Assembly (NCBI RefSeq): GCF_000020685.1
Contig: NC_012528.1
Location: forward strand, 62,001-126,000
Length of the DNA stretch: 64,000 nt
Direction of reading: 5' to 3'
Source: Deinococcus deserti VCD115
Lineage (GTDB): Bacteria; Deinococcota; Deinococci; Deinococcales; Deinococcaceae
Every line of letters begins with the position of its first letter. The first letter of the stretch is position 1. Positions 9,157 to 19,051 of the stretch are shown here, piece after piece. The position numbers and the translations under genes are program-made. The notes under the pieces are model-generated. The model made no database searches. It was not told the DNA's origin and saw nothing but the letters and a program-made list of their open reading frames with translations.

Positions 9157-10652
9157 GTCGTTTCACCCTTCGGTACGGTCAGCGTGAACACCGTACGCGC
9201 CTGGGCAGTCCTGCGGTACGACACGGTGCCGCCGTGCGCTTCCGCGATGCGCCGCGTGAGGTACAGCCCCAGGCCCGTACTGCCGCCCGCGCCACCGGTC
9301 CGGAACCGCTGGAACAAATTTCCCGTCCGCGAGGAGGGCACGCCCGGGCCCTCATCGGTGACCTTGATCAGAGCGTCGTCCAGGTCCAGTTTCAGTTCGA
9401 TGGTCACGGTGCCCTCAGACGGACTGAACTTCACCGCGTTGTCGACCAGGTTCTGCACCGCCCGCCGCAGGTCGTGTTTCGAGCCGTACACCCGGACACT
9501 GTCAAGGCGCAGGTCAAACCCCACCCGGCGGGCCTGTGCCCGAGGCTGCACCTGGTCCACGACGCCCAGGACGATGCTGCGCAGGTTGACCTCCTGCGCT
9601 TCTTCCTGCGCTTCACCGCCTTCGTAGCGGGCGACCGTGAGGAGCTGATCGGCCAGGCTCAGCAGACTGTCGTTGGCCTCCAGGCCATTGTGCAAGGTGC
9701 GGCGGTACTCTTCAGGCAACGGACCAAAGGCTCCCTTGAGGGCCTGTTCCATGTGCAGGGCGTTGGCCATCAGAGGAGTCCTCAGGTCGTGGGAGAACGC
9801 GTAGATCAGGTCACGGACCACTTCACCCTGCTCCGCAAGGTGCGCTCGCTGGGCAGCGAGGTCGTCAAGCAGGGTCGTCCGTTCCAGAAGTGGCCGCAGG
9901 GTGGTGATGGCCTCGACGAGTTGGGCCGCGTTCACCTGTGGCTGGTGCACACGAACCAGCAGATCCCCGTCTCGTCCTGGCAGGAACGCCAGCAAGTCTG
10001 ACTCCTGACTGGCAGTCCACACTGATCCGTCGCTCGACGGCGGAACCCGCACATCGAGCGGCAGGGTCTGGTTCAGGTGATGCCGGGCCCCGGCAGGAAA
10101 AATGGCGTGCGGGGTTCGCATGGTCGTGCGGTCCACCCGGCCGATCTCCACCTCCTGCGCTCCGGTAAATGCTGCGAGGCCCTCCGCTGCGCGCGCCACG
10201 AACGCTTCCAGACCGTACGGACCGCTGACAAACTCCACCAGCGTCCGCAGGTTCCGTTCCTGCTCAGCACGGCGCTTTTCCGCCTCCACCTGCACGGCAC
10301 GCTCGGAAGCCAGCCGGGCCCGCCAGGTCAGTCCGCCCACGAGCAGCGTTGCTCCCAGACTCACTGCCCGGTTGAGGACATCGAATGTGGATGTGGGCAG
10401 GTCATGCCAGTGATGGAAGCCTGCTCCCACATTCGCCACCACAGCGAACACCAGCAGGCCGAGCGCAAACCGCCACGAACTTGCCAGCGCTGCCAGCGCG
10501 ACCGGCGCGCTGAGCAGCGTCCCGACCACCAGTGCGGGGGGCGTGGCCAGGTCGGCCAGGAACACAAGTGCGGCCAGTACGACAGCGACCACTTCCAGTC
10601 CCTGGAAAGGCCTGCGGGACGTCGAGTGTGAGGATGGCAGGGCGAAGTGCAT
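9153..10652 (-). CDS. Membrane sensor histidine kinase
   Basis: A 499-residue kinase. Residues about 20-110 form four or so closely spaced membrane helices, followed by a coiled linker and a GAF-like region (about 135-265). The dimerisation/phosphoacceptor block F-S-H-D-L-R-T-P-L puts the phosphorylated His at 288. The HATPase domain carries an N box (L-V-D-N-A-V-K-F), a G1 box (D-E-G-P-G-V-P) and G-L-G-L-Y-L. The sensing part has little periplasmic loop, suggesting a membrane-borne or cytosolic signal. It is coupled to the NarL-type regulator. It is divergent from, and 86 bases away from, a permease gene, which resembles KdpD placement, but the protein is not KdpD. Confidence 0.93.
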   Translation of the reverse strand: MHFALPSSHSTSRRPFQGLEVVAVVLAALVFLADLATPPALVVGTLLSAPVALAALASSWRFALGLLVFAVVANVGAGFHHWHDLPTSTFDVLNRAVSLGATLLVGGLTWRARLASERAVQVEAEKRRAEQERNLRTLVEFVSGPYGLEAFVARAAEGLAAFTGAQEVEIGRVDRTTMRTPHAIFPAGARHHLNQTLPLDVRVPPSSDGSVWTASQESDLLAFLPGRDGDLLVRVHQPQVNAAQLVEAITTLRPLLERTTLLDDLAAQRAHLAEQGEVVRDLIYAFSHDLRTPLMANALHMEQALKGAFGPLPEEYRRTLHNGLEANDSLLSLADQLLTVARYEGGEAQEEAQEVNLRSIVLGVVDQVQPRAQARRVGFDLRLDSVRVYGSKHDLRRAVQNLVDNAVKFSPSEGTVTIELKLDLDDALIKVTDEGPGVPSSRTGNLFQRFRTGGAGGSTGLGLYLTRRIAEAHGGTVSYRRTAQARTVFTLTVPKGETT

Positions 10653-10702
10653 GCGGTATGGAGCTTACTGCGCGCGGACGAGCGCGTCTTGGCCACCTGG
10701 CC

Positions 10703-10732
10703 AGGACAAGGGCACCCAGCGCGGCTTAGCGT
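10703..10732 (+). promoter_or_regulatory. Candidate leaderless promoter of the permease gene
   Basis: TAGCGT at 10727-10732 fits the TANNNT -10 pattern and is followed by only six bases before the ATG at 10739. AGGACA at 10703-10708 is a partial -35 with an 18-base spacer. There is no Shine-Dalgarno sequence in front of the ATG. This spacing is what is described for leaderless mRNAs in Deinococcus. Confidence 0.5.
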
Positions 10733-10738
10733 ACGGTC

Positions 10739-12688
10739 ATGTCGACCGCCCGGACTTCTGGCTCATTTAAACAATGGTTTCTGGAAATTGAGCAGTCCGA
10801 GCCAGAAGGGTTCTACGAAAACGAATCTGCCGTACGCGTGCAGCACCACCAGCATCCATGGTGGAAAGTGATGTGCCTGACCGGGGTGGATTACTTCTCC
10901 ACGCTGGGGTACCAGCCTGGAATCGCGGCGCTCGCCGCAGGGCCGCTGGCACCGGTGGCCACCCTGGTGCTGGTCCTGGTGACCCTGTTCGGCGCCCTCC
11001 CCATGTACCGGCGGGTCGCGCAGGAAAGCCCGCATGGGGATGGTTCGATCAGCATGCTCGAGCGGCTGCTCAGCTACTGGCCGGGCAAGCTGCTCGTGCT
11101 GACCCTGATCGGCTTCGTCGCGACCGGATTCATCATTACCATCACGCTGTCGGCGGCGGACGCCACCGCACATCTGGTCGAGAACCCGTTCCTGAAAGCG
11201 CGTCTGGACGGGTACCAGGTCCCCTTGACGCTGGCGCTCATTGGGCTGCTCGGGGGGGTCTTCCTGAAAGGCTTCAAGGAAGCCATCGGGATCGCCGTTG
11301 CCATTGTGGTGCTCTACATCGGTCTGAACCTGGTGGTGATCGGGAAGGGAACTCTGGACGTGCTGGCCCAGCCTGCAGTGCTGACAAACTGGCAAACCGG
11401 ACTGGCCCAGGCGTACCAGTCGCCGCTGGCCATGACCGGCGCAGCGCTGCTCGTTTTTCCCCGCCTTGCCCTGGGTCTGAGCGGCTTTGAGACCGGCGTG
11501 GTCGTGATGCCGCTGGTCCAGGGAGGCCCGGGGGACGCCCGGAAGCGCCTCGCGGGGCGAATCCGGAACACGAAAAAACTGCTGACGACTGCTGCGTTAC
11601 TGATGAGCGCGCTGTTGCTCGGTTCGGCCATGGTCACCACCCTGCTGATCCCACCGGACGCTTTCCGACCGGGGGGGGAAGCGAGTGGACGGGCCCTGGC
11701 GTACCTGGCCCACGAGCGGCTGGGGGACGCTTTCGGCAGCCTCTATGACGCGGCCACCATCCTGATCCTGTGGTTTGCGGGTGCGTCGGCGATGGCGGGC
11801 CTGCTGAACATCGTGCCGCGGTATCTGCCCCGATACGGCATGGCGCCTGACTGGTCGCGCGCCTCCCGGCCGCTGGTGGTGATCTTCGTTGCTCTCAGTG
11901 CCCTGGTAACCATCCTGTTCCGGGCCAACGTCGAGACCCAAGCTGGCGCCTATGCCACAGGTGTCCTCGCGCTGATGACCAGCGCCGCTGTCGCCGTGTT
12001 CTTGACCGAAGTCCGGCGCAAGCATGCCCGGAGCGCAGCCGTGTTCGCTGTCATCAGTGCCCTGTTCATCTATACCAGCGTCGTCACCGTCGCCGACCGC
12101 CCAGAGGGACTGTTTATCGCCCTGCTGTTTATCGCTGCCATCCTGACCGTGAGCGTGGCGTCGCGCGTGAGCCGGTCCACAGAACTTCGTGTTCAACACG
12201 TCACACTGGATGGGCCGGCCCAGCAGCTGCTCCGAGAAACGGTACTGCGCGGCCTGCCGGTCCGCTTCATCGCCAATCGCCTGCACGCCGGGGATTCCAC
12301 TGAGTACCACTTGAAAGAATTGGAGGTTCGCCTGGACACGCACCTGCCCCAGGGTGAACCAGCACTGTTTCTTGAGGTCGCCATCACAGACGCCAGCAAC
12401 TTCACGGATACCGTCCAGGTCCAGGGCGTCCGGATCGGCCGGCACGCAGTTCTGCGTGCCGGTGGGAGCAGTGTGCCCAACACCATTGCTGCCGTGCTGC
12501 TTCATGTGCGGGACGTTACCGGCAGCCCTCCACATGTGTACTTTGAGTGGAGCGAGACAGGACCTGCCGCAAACGCCTTGCGCTTCCTGCTGGCTGGCGA
12601 GGGCGACATTCCCCCGCTCACGCATGAGGTACTCCGGGTGGCTGAACCAAACCAGCAGCGCCGGCCGATCGTGCACGTGGGCGGCTGA
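10739..12688 (+). CDS. APC-superfamily permease (amino acid/KUP-like)
   Basis: A 649-residue membrane protein with about 12 hydrophobic segments up to roughly residue 480 and a soluble C-terminal region of about 160 residues. The N-terminal signature [13 protein letters not shown] resembles the unwound first helix of APC and KUP transporters. It precedes a TrkH-type gene by five bases, so a role in potassium or cation-coupled solute uptake is plausible, but the substrate cannot be fixed from sequence; amino-acid transport is the alternative. Probably transcribed without a leader. Confidence 0.85.
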   Translation: MSTARTSGSFKQWFLEIEQSEPEGFYENESAVRVQHHQHPWWKVMCLTGVDYFSTLGYQPGIAALAAGPLAPVATLVLVLVTLFGALPMYRRVAQESPHGDGSISMLERLLSYWPGKLLVLTLIGFVATGFIITITLSAADATAHLVENPFLKARLDGYQVPLTLALIGLLGGVFLKGFKEAIGIAVAIVVLYIGLNLVVIGKGTLDVLAQPAVLTNWQTGLAQAYQSPLAMTGAALLVFPRLALGLSGFETGVVVMPLVQGGPGDARKRLAGRIRNTKKLLTTAALLMSALLLGSAMVTTLLIPPDAFRPGGEASGRALAYLAHERLGDAFGSLYDAATILILWFAGASAMAGLLNIVPRYLPRYGMAPDWSRASRPLVVIFVALSALVTILFRANVETQAGAYATGVLALMTSAAVAVFLTEVRRKHARSAAVFAVISALFIYTSVVTVADRPEGLFIALLFIAAILTVSVASRVSRSTELRVQHVTLDGPAQQLLRETVLRGLPVRFIANRLHAGDSTEYHLKELEVRLDTHLPQGEPALFLEVAITDASNFTDTVQVQGVRIGRHAVLRAGGSSVPNTIAAVLLHVRDVTGSPPHVYFEWSETGPAANALRFLLAGEGDIPPLTHEVLRVAEPNQQRRPIVHVGG

Positions 12689-12693
12689 GCACC

Positions 12694-14049
12694 ATGACCA
12701 GTCCGAACCGTCGCCTGCTCCTGAACCGCCTGACGCCACCACAGCTGATCGCCTTGTCGTTCGCCGTGGCCATTCTGGTGGGCACCCTGCTGCTGTATTC
12801 CCCTGTCACGCACGCTCCCGGGAAGAACGTGACCCTCCTTCAGGCGCTATTTACTGCCACCAGCGCCACGTGTGTGACCGGCCTGAACGTCCTCGACCCG
12901 GGCAGCACCTTCAACCGTCTTGGCGAGGTGATCCTGATGGTCCTGATTCAGGTTGGTGGGCTGGGCATTATCACCTTCGGAACTCTGTTTGCCAGCCTCC
13001 GGGGCCAGCGGGTAGGCGTCCAGGAACGGCTGCGCACTGCCCAGCAGGCCAACCTGAACGAGTTTGGGGATGTTACCCGGGTCATCAAAGGCATCTTCAT
13101 TTACACCCTGCTGACTGAACTGATCGGCGCGCTGCTGCTGATGGTCCACTTTGTGCCGCTGGAGGGCTGGGACCGTGGCATCCATCTTTCCGTGTTCCAT
13201 TCGGTGAGTGCCTTCAACAACGCGGGATTCGGGTTGTACCCGGATAACATGATCCGTTTTGCCGAAGATCCGCTGGTGCTGCTGACCACCAGCACCCTGG
13301 TCATCCTGGGGGGTCTGGGGTACCTGGCAGTGCTGGGCGTGGCGCTTTACCTGCGCGACCCGCGCCGGAACCGTCTGAGCCTGAACACCATCATCATTCT
13401 GGTCACTTCAGCGTTCCTGATTGTGCTGGGCACCGTGGTCGTCACCGTCCTGGAGTGGAACAACCCCGGCACGCTCGGTCCACTCAGTACAGGCGGCAAA
13501 CTGCTCAGCGGGTACTACCAGGGGGTCGCCCCGCGTACGGCGGGCTTCAATTCCGTCGACTACGGGGCCATGCACGGGGCAACGCTCTTCATCACGATGC
13601 TGCTGATGTTTGTGGGGGGCAGTCCCGGGTCCACGGCGGGAGGCATCAAGACCACCACGTTCTACGTGCTGGTGTCGAGTATCGTGTCTCACGCCAAAGG
13701 CGAGCACGAGAACGTCTCGTTCCACCGGCGGATCGAAACCGAGGACCTGCTGCGCGCCTCGGTGGTAACAGCGCTCAGCCTGGTGGTGGTGACGTCCGGA
13801 ATGTTTCTTCTGCTGGCCACCAATCCGAAACTGCCGTTCGTGAACGTTGCCTTCGAGGCGTTCTCGGCGTTCGCCACAGTGGGCCTGAGCATGAACACCA
13901 CGCCGCTGTTTAATGCACCCGGGCAGCTGGTGCTGATCGGGCTGATGTTCCTGGGCCGCATCGGGCCACTGACGTTCGCCATCGCGTTCGCCCGGCAGCA
14001 GCGGCACCGCGTCCGGTACCCTGTCGATAAATCCATCGTTGTTGGCTGA
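12694..14049 (+). CDS. trkH: TrkH/KtrB-type potassium uptake protein
   Basis: A 451-residue channel-like subunit with four pore repeats whose filter segments are visible: T-C-V-T-G-L (P1), F-N-N-A-G-F-G (P2), P-R-T-A-G-F-N (P3) and A-T-V-G-L-S (P4). The length is closer to KtrB than to long TrkH proteins. Potassium uptake across the cytoplasmic membrane is expected. A cytosolic gating partner (KtrA/TrkA) is not encoded in this window. Read from an ATG five bases after the permease stop, so co-transcribed with it. Confidence 0.93.
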   Translation: MTSPNRRLLLNRLTPPQLIALSFAVAILVGTLLLYSPVTHAPGKNVTLLQALFTATSATCVTGLNVLDPGSTFNRLGEVILMVLIQVGGLGIITFGTLFASLRGQRVGVQERLRTAQQANLNEFGDVTRVIKGIFIYTLLTELIGALLLMVHFVPLEGWDRGIHLSVFHSVSAFNNAGFGLYPDNMIRFAEDPLVLLTTSTLVILGGLGYLAVLGVALYLRDPRRNRLSLNTIIILVTSAFLIVLGTVVVTVLEWNNPGTLGPLSTGGKLLSGYYQGVAPRTAGFNSVDYGAMHGATLFITMLLMFVGGSPGSTAGGIKTTTFYVLVSSIVSHAKGEHENVSFHRRIETEDLLRASVVTALSLVVVTSGMFLLLATNPKLPFVNVAFEAFSAFATVGLSMNTTPLFNAPGQLVLIGLMFLGRIGPLTFAIAFARQQRHRVRYPVDKSIVVG

Positions 14050-14440
14050 GTCACTACGTGGTGGCTGACGTGCGGCTCCGATGAAAAGATCGGATCCACG
14101 CGCTACTGTCGCATCTACATCATCAGAAACCTCAGAAGAATCGGTGTGAGGTCACGACAGCCACAGGCCCGTTCGAAGGAAATGAATGAAGAATCACTCC
14201 TCCTTCACCCATGGAATAACTGAAATTGCGACACCTTGATAGAAGGTCATGCAGTAGCGTCAGCCTGCCGGTATGTGTCCTGCGGACCTGCATAAGGCGT
14301 GTCGGCCAAGATTGGCTATGAGCTTGAGGCCGGCAGGCTTGGCCGCTGTGCCCAGAAGAAATGACTGACGATCAATGGCAGCGACTCGCCTCACTCCTTC
14401 CTGCACAAGTCGGCTTGGGAAGGACCTCATCGCCCGGCGG
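14050..14440. other. Intergenic with IS5 scrap
   Basis: About 390 bases between the convergent trkH and MFS genes. Apart from the transposase fragment at 14361-14430, listed separately, nothing is recognised. Confidence 0.5.
14361..14430 (+). pseudogene. IS5-family transposase N-terminal scrap
   Basis: The first codons from ATG 14361 read M-T-D-D-Q-W-Q-R-L-A-S-L-L-P-A-Q, the usual opening of IS5-type transposases. Similarity stops after about 17-20 codons and the frame then runs antisense into the MFS gene. The rest of the element is gone. Confidence 0.55.
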
Positions 14441-15715
14441 CTACTGGATCAGGTTGTCCGCGTCGTTCAAGCGGGGGTGCAGCCGCGCCGGAAGCGTCAG
14501 GCATGCGAGGCACGCCAGCACCATCACCCCGGCGAACAACGAGGACGAGTGACTCAGCAGCACGCCGGGCGCAAGCGGCGCAACGGTGCGGGCCAGCAGC
14601 CCGGACAGGGACACCAGCGCGTTGTACCGGCCCAGCAACTCCCCGGGCGCCACCACGGCAACGAGCGGGGTGAGGCTGGGAGGCATCAGCAGCTCTCCCA
14701 GCCCGAACAGCAGCATGCCCAGCACCAGGAGGGGCACCACCAGCCCAGACGAAGCGGTTCCCAGGAACAGAACCGCCAGCCAAGCAGCGACCCACACCAG
14801 GAACATCAGTCGCAGGGCGCTTGTCCGCCGCCGGCCACGCAGCGCACGCGTCACCGCCACCTGCCCGAGAACAATCACGAAGGCGTTGCACGCCACGGCA
14901 GCCCCAAAGACGCCTGTCGGGACCGCGCGCACATCCATTGCGACGAGGGCGATGCCGGTGTTGAGCTGGCTGATCCCGATAAACACAAAGGCGAACATCA
15001 GGGCGCACAGCAGCAGCAGGCGAGGGTCGCGCAGCGCAGTACGCCAGCCGCCACGCCCACGCGCACCGGACCCGGAGGGTGAGAACAGCCGCGGCAGCCG
15101 CGAGGCAAGCCCCCCGGCGAGCAGCAGCAGCAGGGCTTGCAGCCAGAACAGCCGGGCGAATGACGTGAGGTCATCCGCGTGTACGATCACGCCACCGAGC
15201 AGCGCGCCAACGCCGATGCCGGCATTCAGTCCTGTGGCGCGCAATGAGAACGCGTTCGAATGCAGGTGGGCAGGCAGCAGCAGCGCGAGCGCGGACAGCA
15301 CCGCTGGCCCCACCACTGCCTGCCCCGCAAAGACGAGCACCGCGCCGCTCAGCACCAGGGGTAGCGTCGTTGCCACGGCCATCGTCATGGCGCCGAGCAG
15401 CGCCGCTCCCAGGCCACCCAGCAGGGTGGCGCGACTGCCAAGTCGGTCCGTCAGGCTGCCCGCCAGGGGGGTGGCGAGCACACCGGCCAGAGACACCAGC
15501 GCAACCAACATCCCTGCCTGCGCCGCGCTTTGTTGGTGCACGCGCTGCCAGTACAGCATCAGGAAGGGGAACATGACGCCGGTGGCCAGCCAGGTCAAGG
15601 TATCGGCCAGCAGCACAGCCCACGCTGGCCCCCGTATGGACGACGCCACAGGCGGCATCTCCTTCACGCGTCCAACTTCTTGCCGCCGGCGGCCGGCGAC
15701 CGGCCGCACAGCCAC
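14441..15715 (-). CDS. MFS transporter, multidrug-exporter-like
   Basis: A 424-residue major facilitator with 12 hydrophobic segments and the loop 2-3 motif G-S-L-T-D-R-L-G-S-R. The frame opens with a GTG at 15715; an in-frame ATG at 15658 (M-P-P-V-A) is an alternative start and fits the usual short N-terminus better, though neither has a well-spaced ribosome-binding site. The gene stands alone, so the substrate is unknown. Confidence 0.88.
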   Translation of the reverse strand: MAVRPVAGRRRQEVGRVKEMPPVASSIRGPAWAVLLADTLTWLATGVMFPFLMLYWQRVHQQSAAQAGMLVALVSLAGVLATPLAGSLTDRLGSRATLLGGLGAALLGAMTMAVATTLPLVLSGAVLVFAGQAVVGPAVLSALALLLPAHLHSNAFSLRATGLNAGIGVGALLGGVIVHADDLTSFARLFWLQALLLLLAGGLASRLPRLFSPSGSGARGRGGWRTALRDPRLLLLCALMFAFVFIGISQLNTGIALVAMDVRAVPTGVFGAAVACNAFVIVLGQVAVTRALRGRRRTSALRLMFLVWVAAWLAVLFLGTASSGLVVPLLVLGMLLFGLGELLMPPSLTPLVAVVAPGELLGRYNALVSLSGLLARTVAPLAPGVLLSHSSSLFAGVMVLACLACLTLPARLHPRLNDADNLIQ

Positions 15716-15844
15716 GACACCATCGTGAGGGCATGGGGACGGGGCAGGAGTGACACCAACGGGGACCGAACCAGGCTTGCCATCATGACAGTCTCCACGT
15801 TCGCCGGCACCAAAGGCCAGACCTACATACAGCCTGACGCCTCG

Positions 15845-16192
15845 TTATCCGTCTGCGGAATCGGCGAGCGCGTCACCAAGCTCGACCACGGGTTTTCCCA
15901 GGCCAGGCAGCCTGTTCGCCTCCGAAGAAAACTCCTCGAACACCTGCTTCAGAAACCGGGTGCTCGTATGGCCGCAGGTGATGTAGAGCAGCTGGCGCGA
16001 AGAGCCCAGGCTCGTGACCCGGTCAGGAAAACCAGAGTCCTTGGAGACGACCACCGCTCCGGCAGCCCGCGCGGAAGACACCCCGTCTGCGGCATCCCGG
16101 TATCCCAGATCACTGGCACTGGAGGCTCCGGTACCAATGGTCTGGGTGAGCCAGCGAGCGAGTTGCGGCCGAAGCCGGGCGTCCAGCCAGTA
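15845..16192 (-). pseudogene. DUF5615 PIN-like toxin gene without a start codon
   Basis: One open frame of 116 codons gives Y-W-L-D-A-R-L-R-P-Q-L-A-R-W-L ... D-L-G-Y-R-D-A-A-D ... V-V-S-K-D-S-G-F-P-D-R-V and ends G-K-P-V-V-E-L-G-D, the pattern of DUF5615 PIN-like proteins (probable RNase toxins of type II systems, with acidic residues from L-D-A and S-K-D). Normal members begin at the Met just before Y-W-L-D-A. Here no ATG, GTG or TTG sits there and a TGA lies five codons upstream, so only an internal GTG at 16081 could start it. No DUF433-type antitoxin is adjacent. Confidence 0.65.
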
Positions 16193-16971
16193 CGGGCCGG
16201 CAGCATGTCAGGCGCTCAAACACCTCAACGTCCTGCTGGATACTGTGCCGGAAAACGAGTTGTGCCTGATGCTCAGCCCGTGCGAAAAAGCTATTTGCAC
16301 CGGCAAGTTCGTGGTCGTGCGGATTTGCGGCACGTACCGACTCTTCGGGTGCTTCCAGATTAACGACGGTATTCAGTGTGTCGGAGCCGCTGACCGCCCG
16401 CGATGAGTTGTGCCTCGCCTTTAACGCCAGCGAGCATGACGTGCAGGCCGCAGCGTACACCAACGGTGGGGACCAGTACCTCGTTCATCCGGGTGCAGCG
16501 GGCGGCGGGACGTTCGGCTCAAACGTGCAGCAGAGCTTCCAGAAGTCTGACGGTAAAACTGCCGTTCCGGGTCAGGATGCCGGACCCCAGCTCCCTGCGG
16601 GTGCTGAAGCTGCGGGATGTCCGTCTGGATAACCTCGCCGTTCGCCCTATGCACGCAGGAGTCACGGCTGCTCCCACCGTTTCAGCCTCGGCACCCATCA
16701 CCCTGAACGGGAAGTACACCTCCGCATTCAACAACTGCAAAGCCGTGGTGTCCGGCATAGTGACCTGCGCGGTGACGCTCACACCCGTCCGGTAAGGCCA
16801 CCAGCCTTCAGACTCTGGTCGGAGCAGAAAGTGCGACTTCCTCACGCACTCCCTGCTTTCTTGACGGGCGGTGAGGCGGCATGTTGGACCGGACAGACCC
16901 GGTGCGTTCGCCTGCTGACGTCGTTTCGCTTATGCCGTGCCAGGCGAGCATCGTCCAGAAAGGTCCTGTGC
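16193..16971. other. Degenerate-looking stretch, no assignable gene
   Basis: About 780 bases with partial open frames on both strands. One minus-strand segment (about 16210-16390) has a protein-like composition but no recognisable family and is broken from a second minus-strand segment at 16519-16845. It may be one frameshifted gene. I cannot assign it. Confidence 0.4.
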
Positions 16972-18594
16972 TCAGCTGCCACCCACGGCCCGGATGCGGG
17001 TGCCGGTGGCAGGCGTGATGGTGCCGCGCTGCTGGATATACTCCAGCACGACTTGAGCGTCGGGTTCCCGGCTAACCCCCTGCCCGTCAGCGAACATGGT
17101 GTACTCGTCGCCGCCAGCGTTGGTGAAGTCCGACAGTGCCAGAGTATAGGTCGTGGCGTCCCGCAGGACCGGGGCTCCGCTGTCGAGGGTGACACTCACG
17201 ATGCGTGAGCCGACTGGCCGGCTGACGTCATAGGTAAACGAGAAGCCGGAAATCTGAAGGAAGCGTCCGCTGGCACCGGGAAGCGCGGAGACGCTGTTCT
17301 CCAGCGCGGCGTACAGCTGCGAGCCGGTGACGGTGCGGGTCACCGCCGTGTTGCCGAACGGCAGCACGCTGTACACGTCCCCCGCGACAATGTCATAGGG
17401 CGGACCCGGCTGGTACCCGGGGGCCGGCCGGCGCAGGGATTTGTCCTGGGGGGTATAGCTTGAAGGCAGGGCGCTGCGGATGCTGCCGCCGTTCTGGATG
17501 GCGAGTTGCGTGCCATACCGCGCACGTAAGGCATCCGTGATCAGGTTGCCCAGGGCCACTTCACGTAGACGTTCGATGTTGCTGCCGCGCGCGAACACTT
17601 CGGTGGCCACGCCAATCTTGCGGTCGAGCTGCTGGGCGAGCTGGGTGCGGTAGGTCGAAAGCACCTGCTCGACCGCCGGATCCGGCGTGACCCCGGTGGT
17701 GACGGGCTCGATGAAGGTGTTGATGCGCTCGGTGACCTGCCCGGTGGAGCGGTCTACCGTCACGTTCACTTTGGAGTAGGTTGCGCCCTTGCTGAGGTTT
17801 TCTATCACCAGGGCACCGTTGATGGTGGCGCTGAACTGCTCGTTGGTGTGGTCGCCGAAAATCACGTCGAAGCCGTTGACACTCTTGGCAAAGTCGATCA
17901 GCGGACCGGTGTGCGCCTGCGTCACCGGATCGCGGCCAGTTACACCGAGGTGAGCGATCACCACGAAGACGCGTGCTCCCTCCGCCTGAGCCATCAAGCG
18001 GGCCTGCGTCGCGGCCGCCACCGGGTCCGTCACACGGAGGGTGCCGAGCGCGCCGGGAGCCACCAGCGTCGGGGCTTCAGGATTCGTGATGCCGATGACG
18101 GCGACCTTCACGCCGCCCACCGTAAAGATCTGGTAGCGCTTCACCTTGGTCAGGTTCGCTTCAAGGTTTTCGAGGTTCGCGGAGACGTACTGGAATTTCG
18201 CCCGGTCAATCAGGGGTTGCAGGCCCTGAATTCCACGGTCGAAGTTGTGATTCCCGAACGTGTCGGCATCGAAACCCATCACGTTCATTGCCTCGATAGC
18301 GGGCACTTCGTTGAAGAAGCTCGACAGGGGCGGTGAGCCACCGTAGGCGTCACCACCGGTGAGGGTCAGCGTGTTGGGGTTTGCGGCGCGGTCCTGCTTG
18401 AAGTAAGCGCTGAGCGTAGCGGCGCCCCCGACGGTGCGTTGTGTGGTTCCGCTGCCTACCGTCAGCGGATCAAGCTGCGCGTGCCAGTCAGAGACGTTCA
18501 GGAACTGGATCGTGACCGGGTCTGGTGGAGCGACACTCAAGCAGGCGGTGAGGAGGACGGTCAGGGCGGTCAGCGGGAGAAGCCGGATCGACAT
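16972..18594 (-). CDS. 5'-nucleotidase family lipoprotein (UshA-like)
   Basis: A 540-residue exported enzyme. The N-terminal lipobox L-L-T-A-C puts the anchor Cys at 18. The metallophosphatase domain shows D-W-H (36-38), G-G-D-A at about 80, G-N-H-N-F-D (N115/H116), I-A-H-L-G and G-D-H-T-N-E, the dinuclear metal site. The C-terminal 5'-nucleotidase domain has N-G-G-S-I-R and a late N-A-G-G-D-E segment. Expected to dephosphorylate extracellular nucleotides or related phosphate esters at the outer face of the membrane. A strong AGGAGG ribosome-binding site precedes the ATG. Confidence 0.93.
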   Translation of the reverse strand: MSIRLLPLTALTVLLTACLSVAPPDPVTIQFLNVSDWHAQLDPLTVGSGTTQRTVGGAATLSAYFKQDRAANPNTLTLTGGDAYGGSPPLSSFFNEVPAIEAMNVMGFDADTFGNHNFDRGIQGLQPLIDRAKFQYVSANLENLEANLTKVKRYQIFTVGGVKVAVIGITNPEAPTLVAPGALGTLRVTDPVAAATQARLMAQAEGARVFVVIAHLGVTGRDPVTQAHTGPLIDFAKSVNGFDVIFGDHTNEQFSATINGALVIENLSKGATYSKVNVTVDRSTGQVTERINTFIEPVTTGVTPDPAVEQVLSTYRTQLAQQLDRKIGVATEVFARGSNIERLREVALGNLITDALRARYGTQLAIQNGGSIRSALPSSYTPQDKSLRRPAPGYQPGPPYDIVAGDVYSVLPFGNTAVTRTVTGSQLYAALENSVSALPGASGRFLQISGFSFTYDVSRPVGSRIVSVTLDSGAPVLRDATTYTLALSDFTNAGGDEYTMFADGQGVSREPDAQVVLEYIQQRGTITPATGTRIRAVGGS

Positions 18595-18980
18595 ACAACC
18601 TCCTGAAACTGGTGGGCCGTCACCTTTCAGGCTGAACTGCCTGAAGAGATCACCGGACCCTTGTCGGGCACGTATTCGCTCGCTTGAGCGTACGACACGC
18701 CGCTCACAATGGTGACCATGATCAAGGGTTTTTCAGTTGGCCTGAGAGGTTAGCCCAAATTGCACAGGCCAGTGGACCAGCGTCAGGTAACTGAACTGAT
18801 GATGGTAAGAATGTATGCCGGCTTGTATGCCTGTTTCTGCCAAGCCGCGATCTAGGGTGCGACCGGCACCGGGATGCTGGGTAACAGTCAAGAGGCAGAT
18901 TACTCACCGACCGCTTCACGTCTGACCGGGGGGTCCTTTTCCCTTGAGCCTGCTCAGAATCTCTCTTAACCTCAAGATTC
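18595..18980. other. Intergenic, no gene recognised
   Basis: Upstream region of the nucleotidase gene. Only one short minus-strand frame with no motif. It presumably contains the nucleotidase promoter, not identified with confidence. Confidence 0.5.
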
Positions 18981-19013
18981 TGAGCGCAATCCGTGTGATA
19001 CGGATTGCGCTCA
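18981..19013 (-). terminator. Perfect 14-bp stem hairpin after the TctC-like gene
   Basis: TGAGCGCAATCCGT (18981-18994) and its exact reverse complement (19000-19013) flank a five-base loop. It lies 38 bases beyond the stop of the binding-protein gene on the minus strand. There is no strong U-run on that side, so it is a likely but not canonical terminator. Confidence 0.6.
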
Positions 19014-19051
19014 TTTCGTGGCGCGAGCCCTCAGGCACAGCGCCTGTTATC

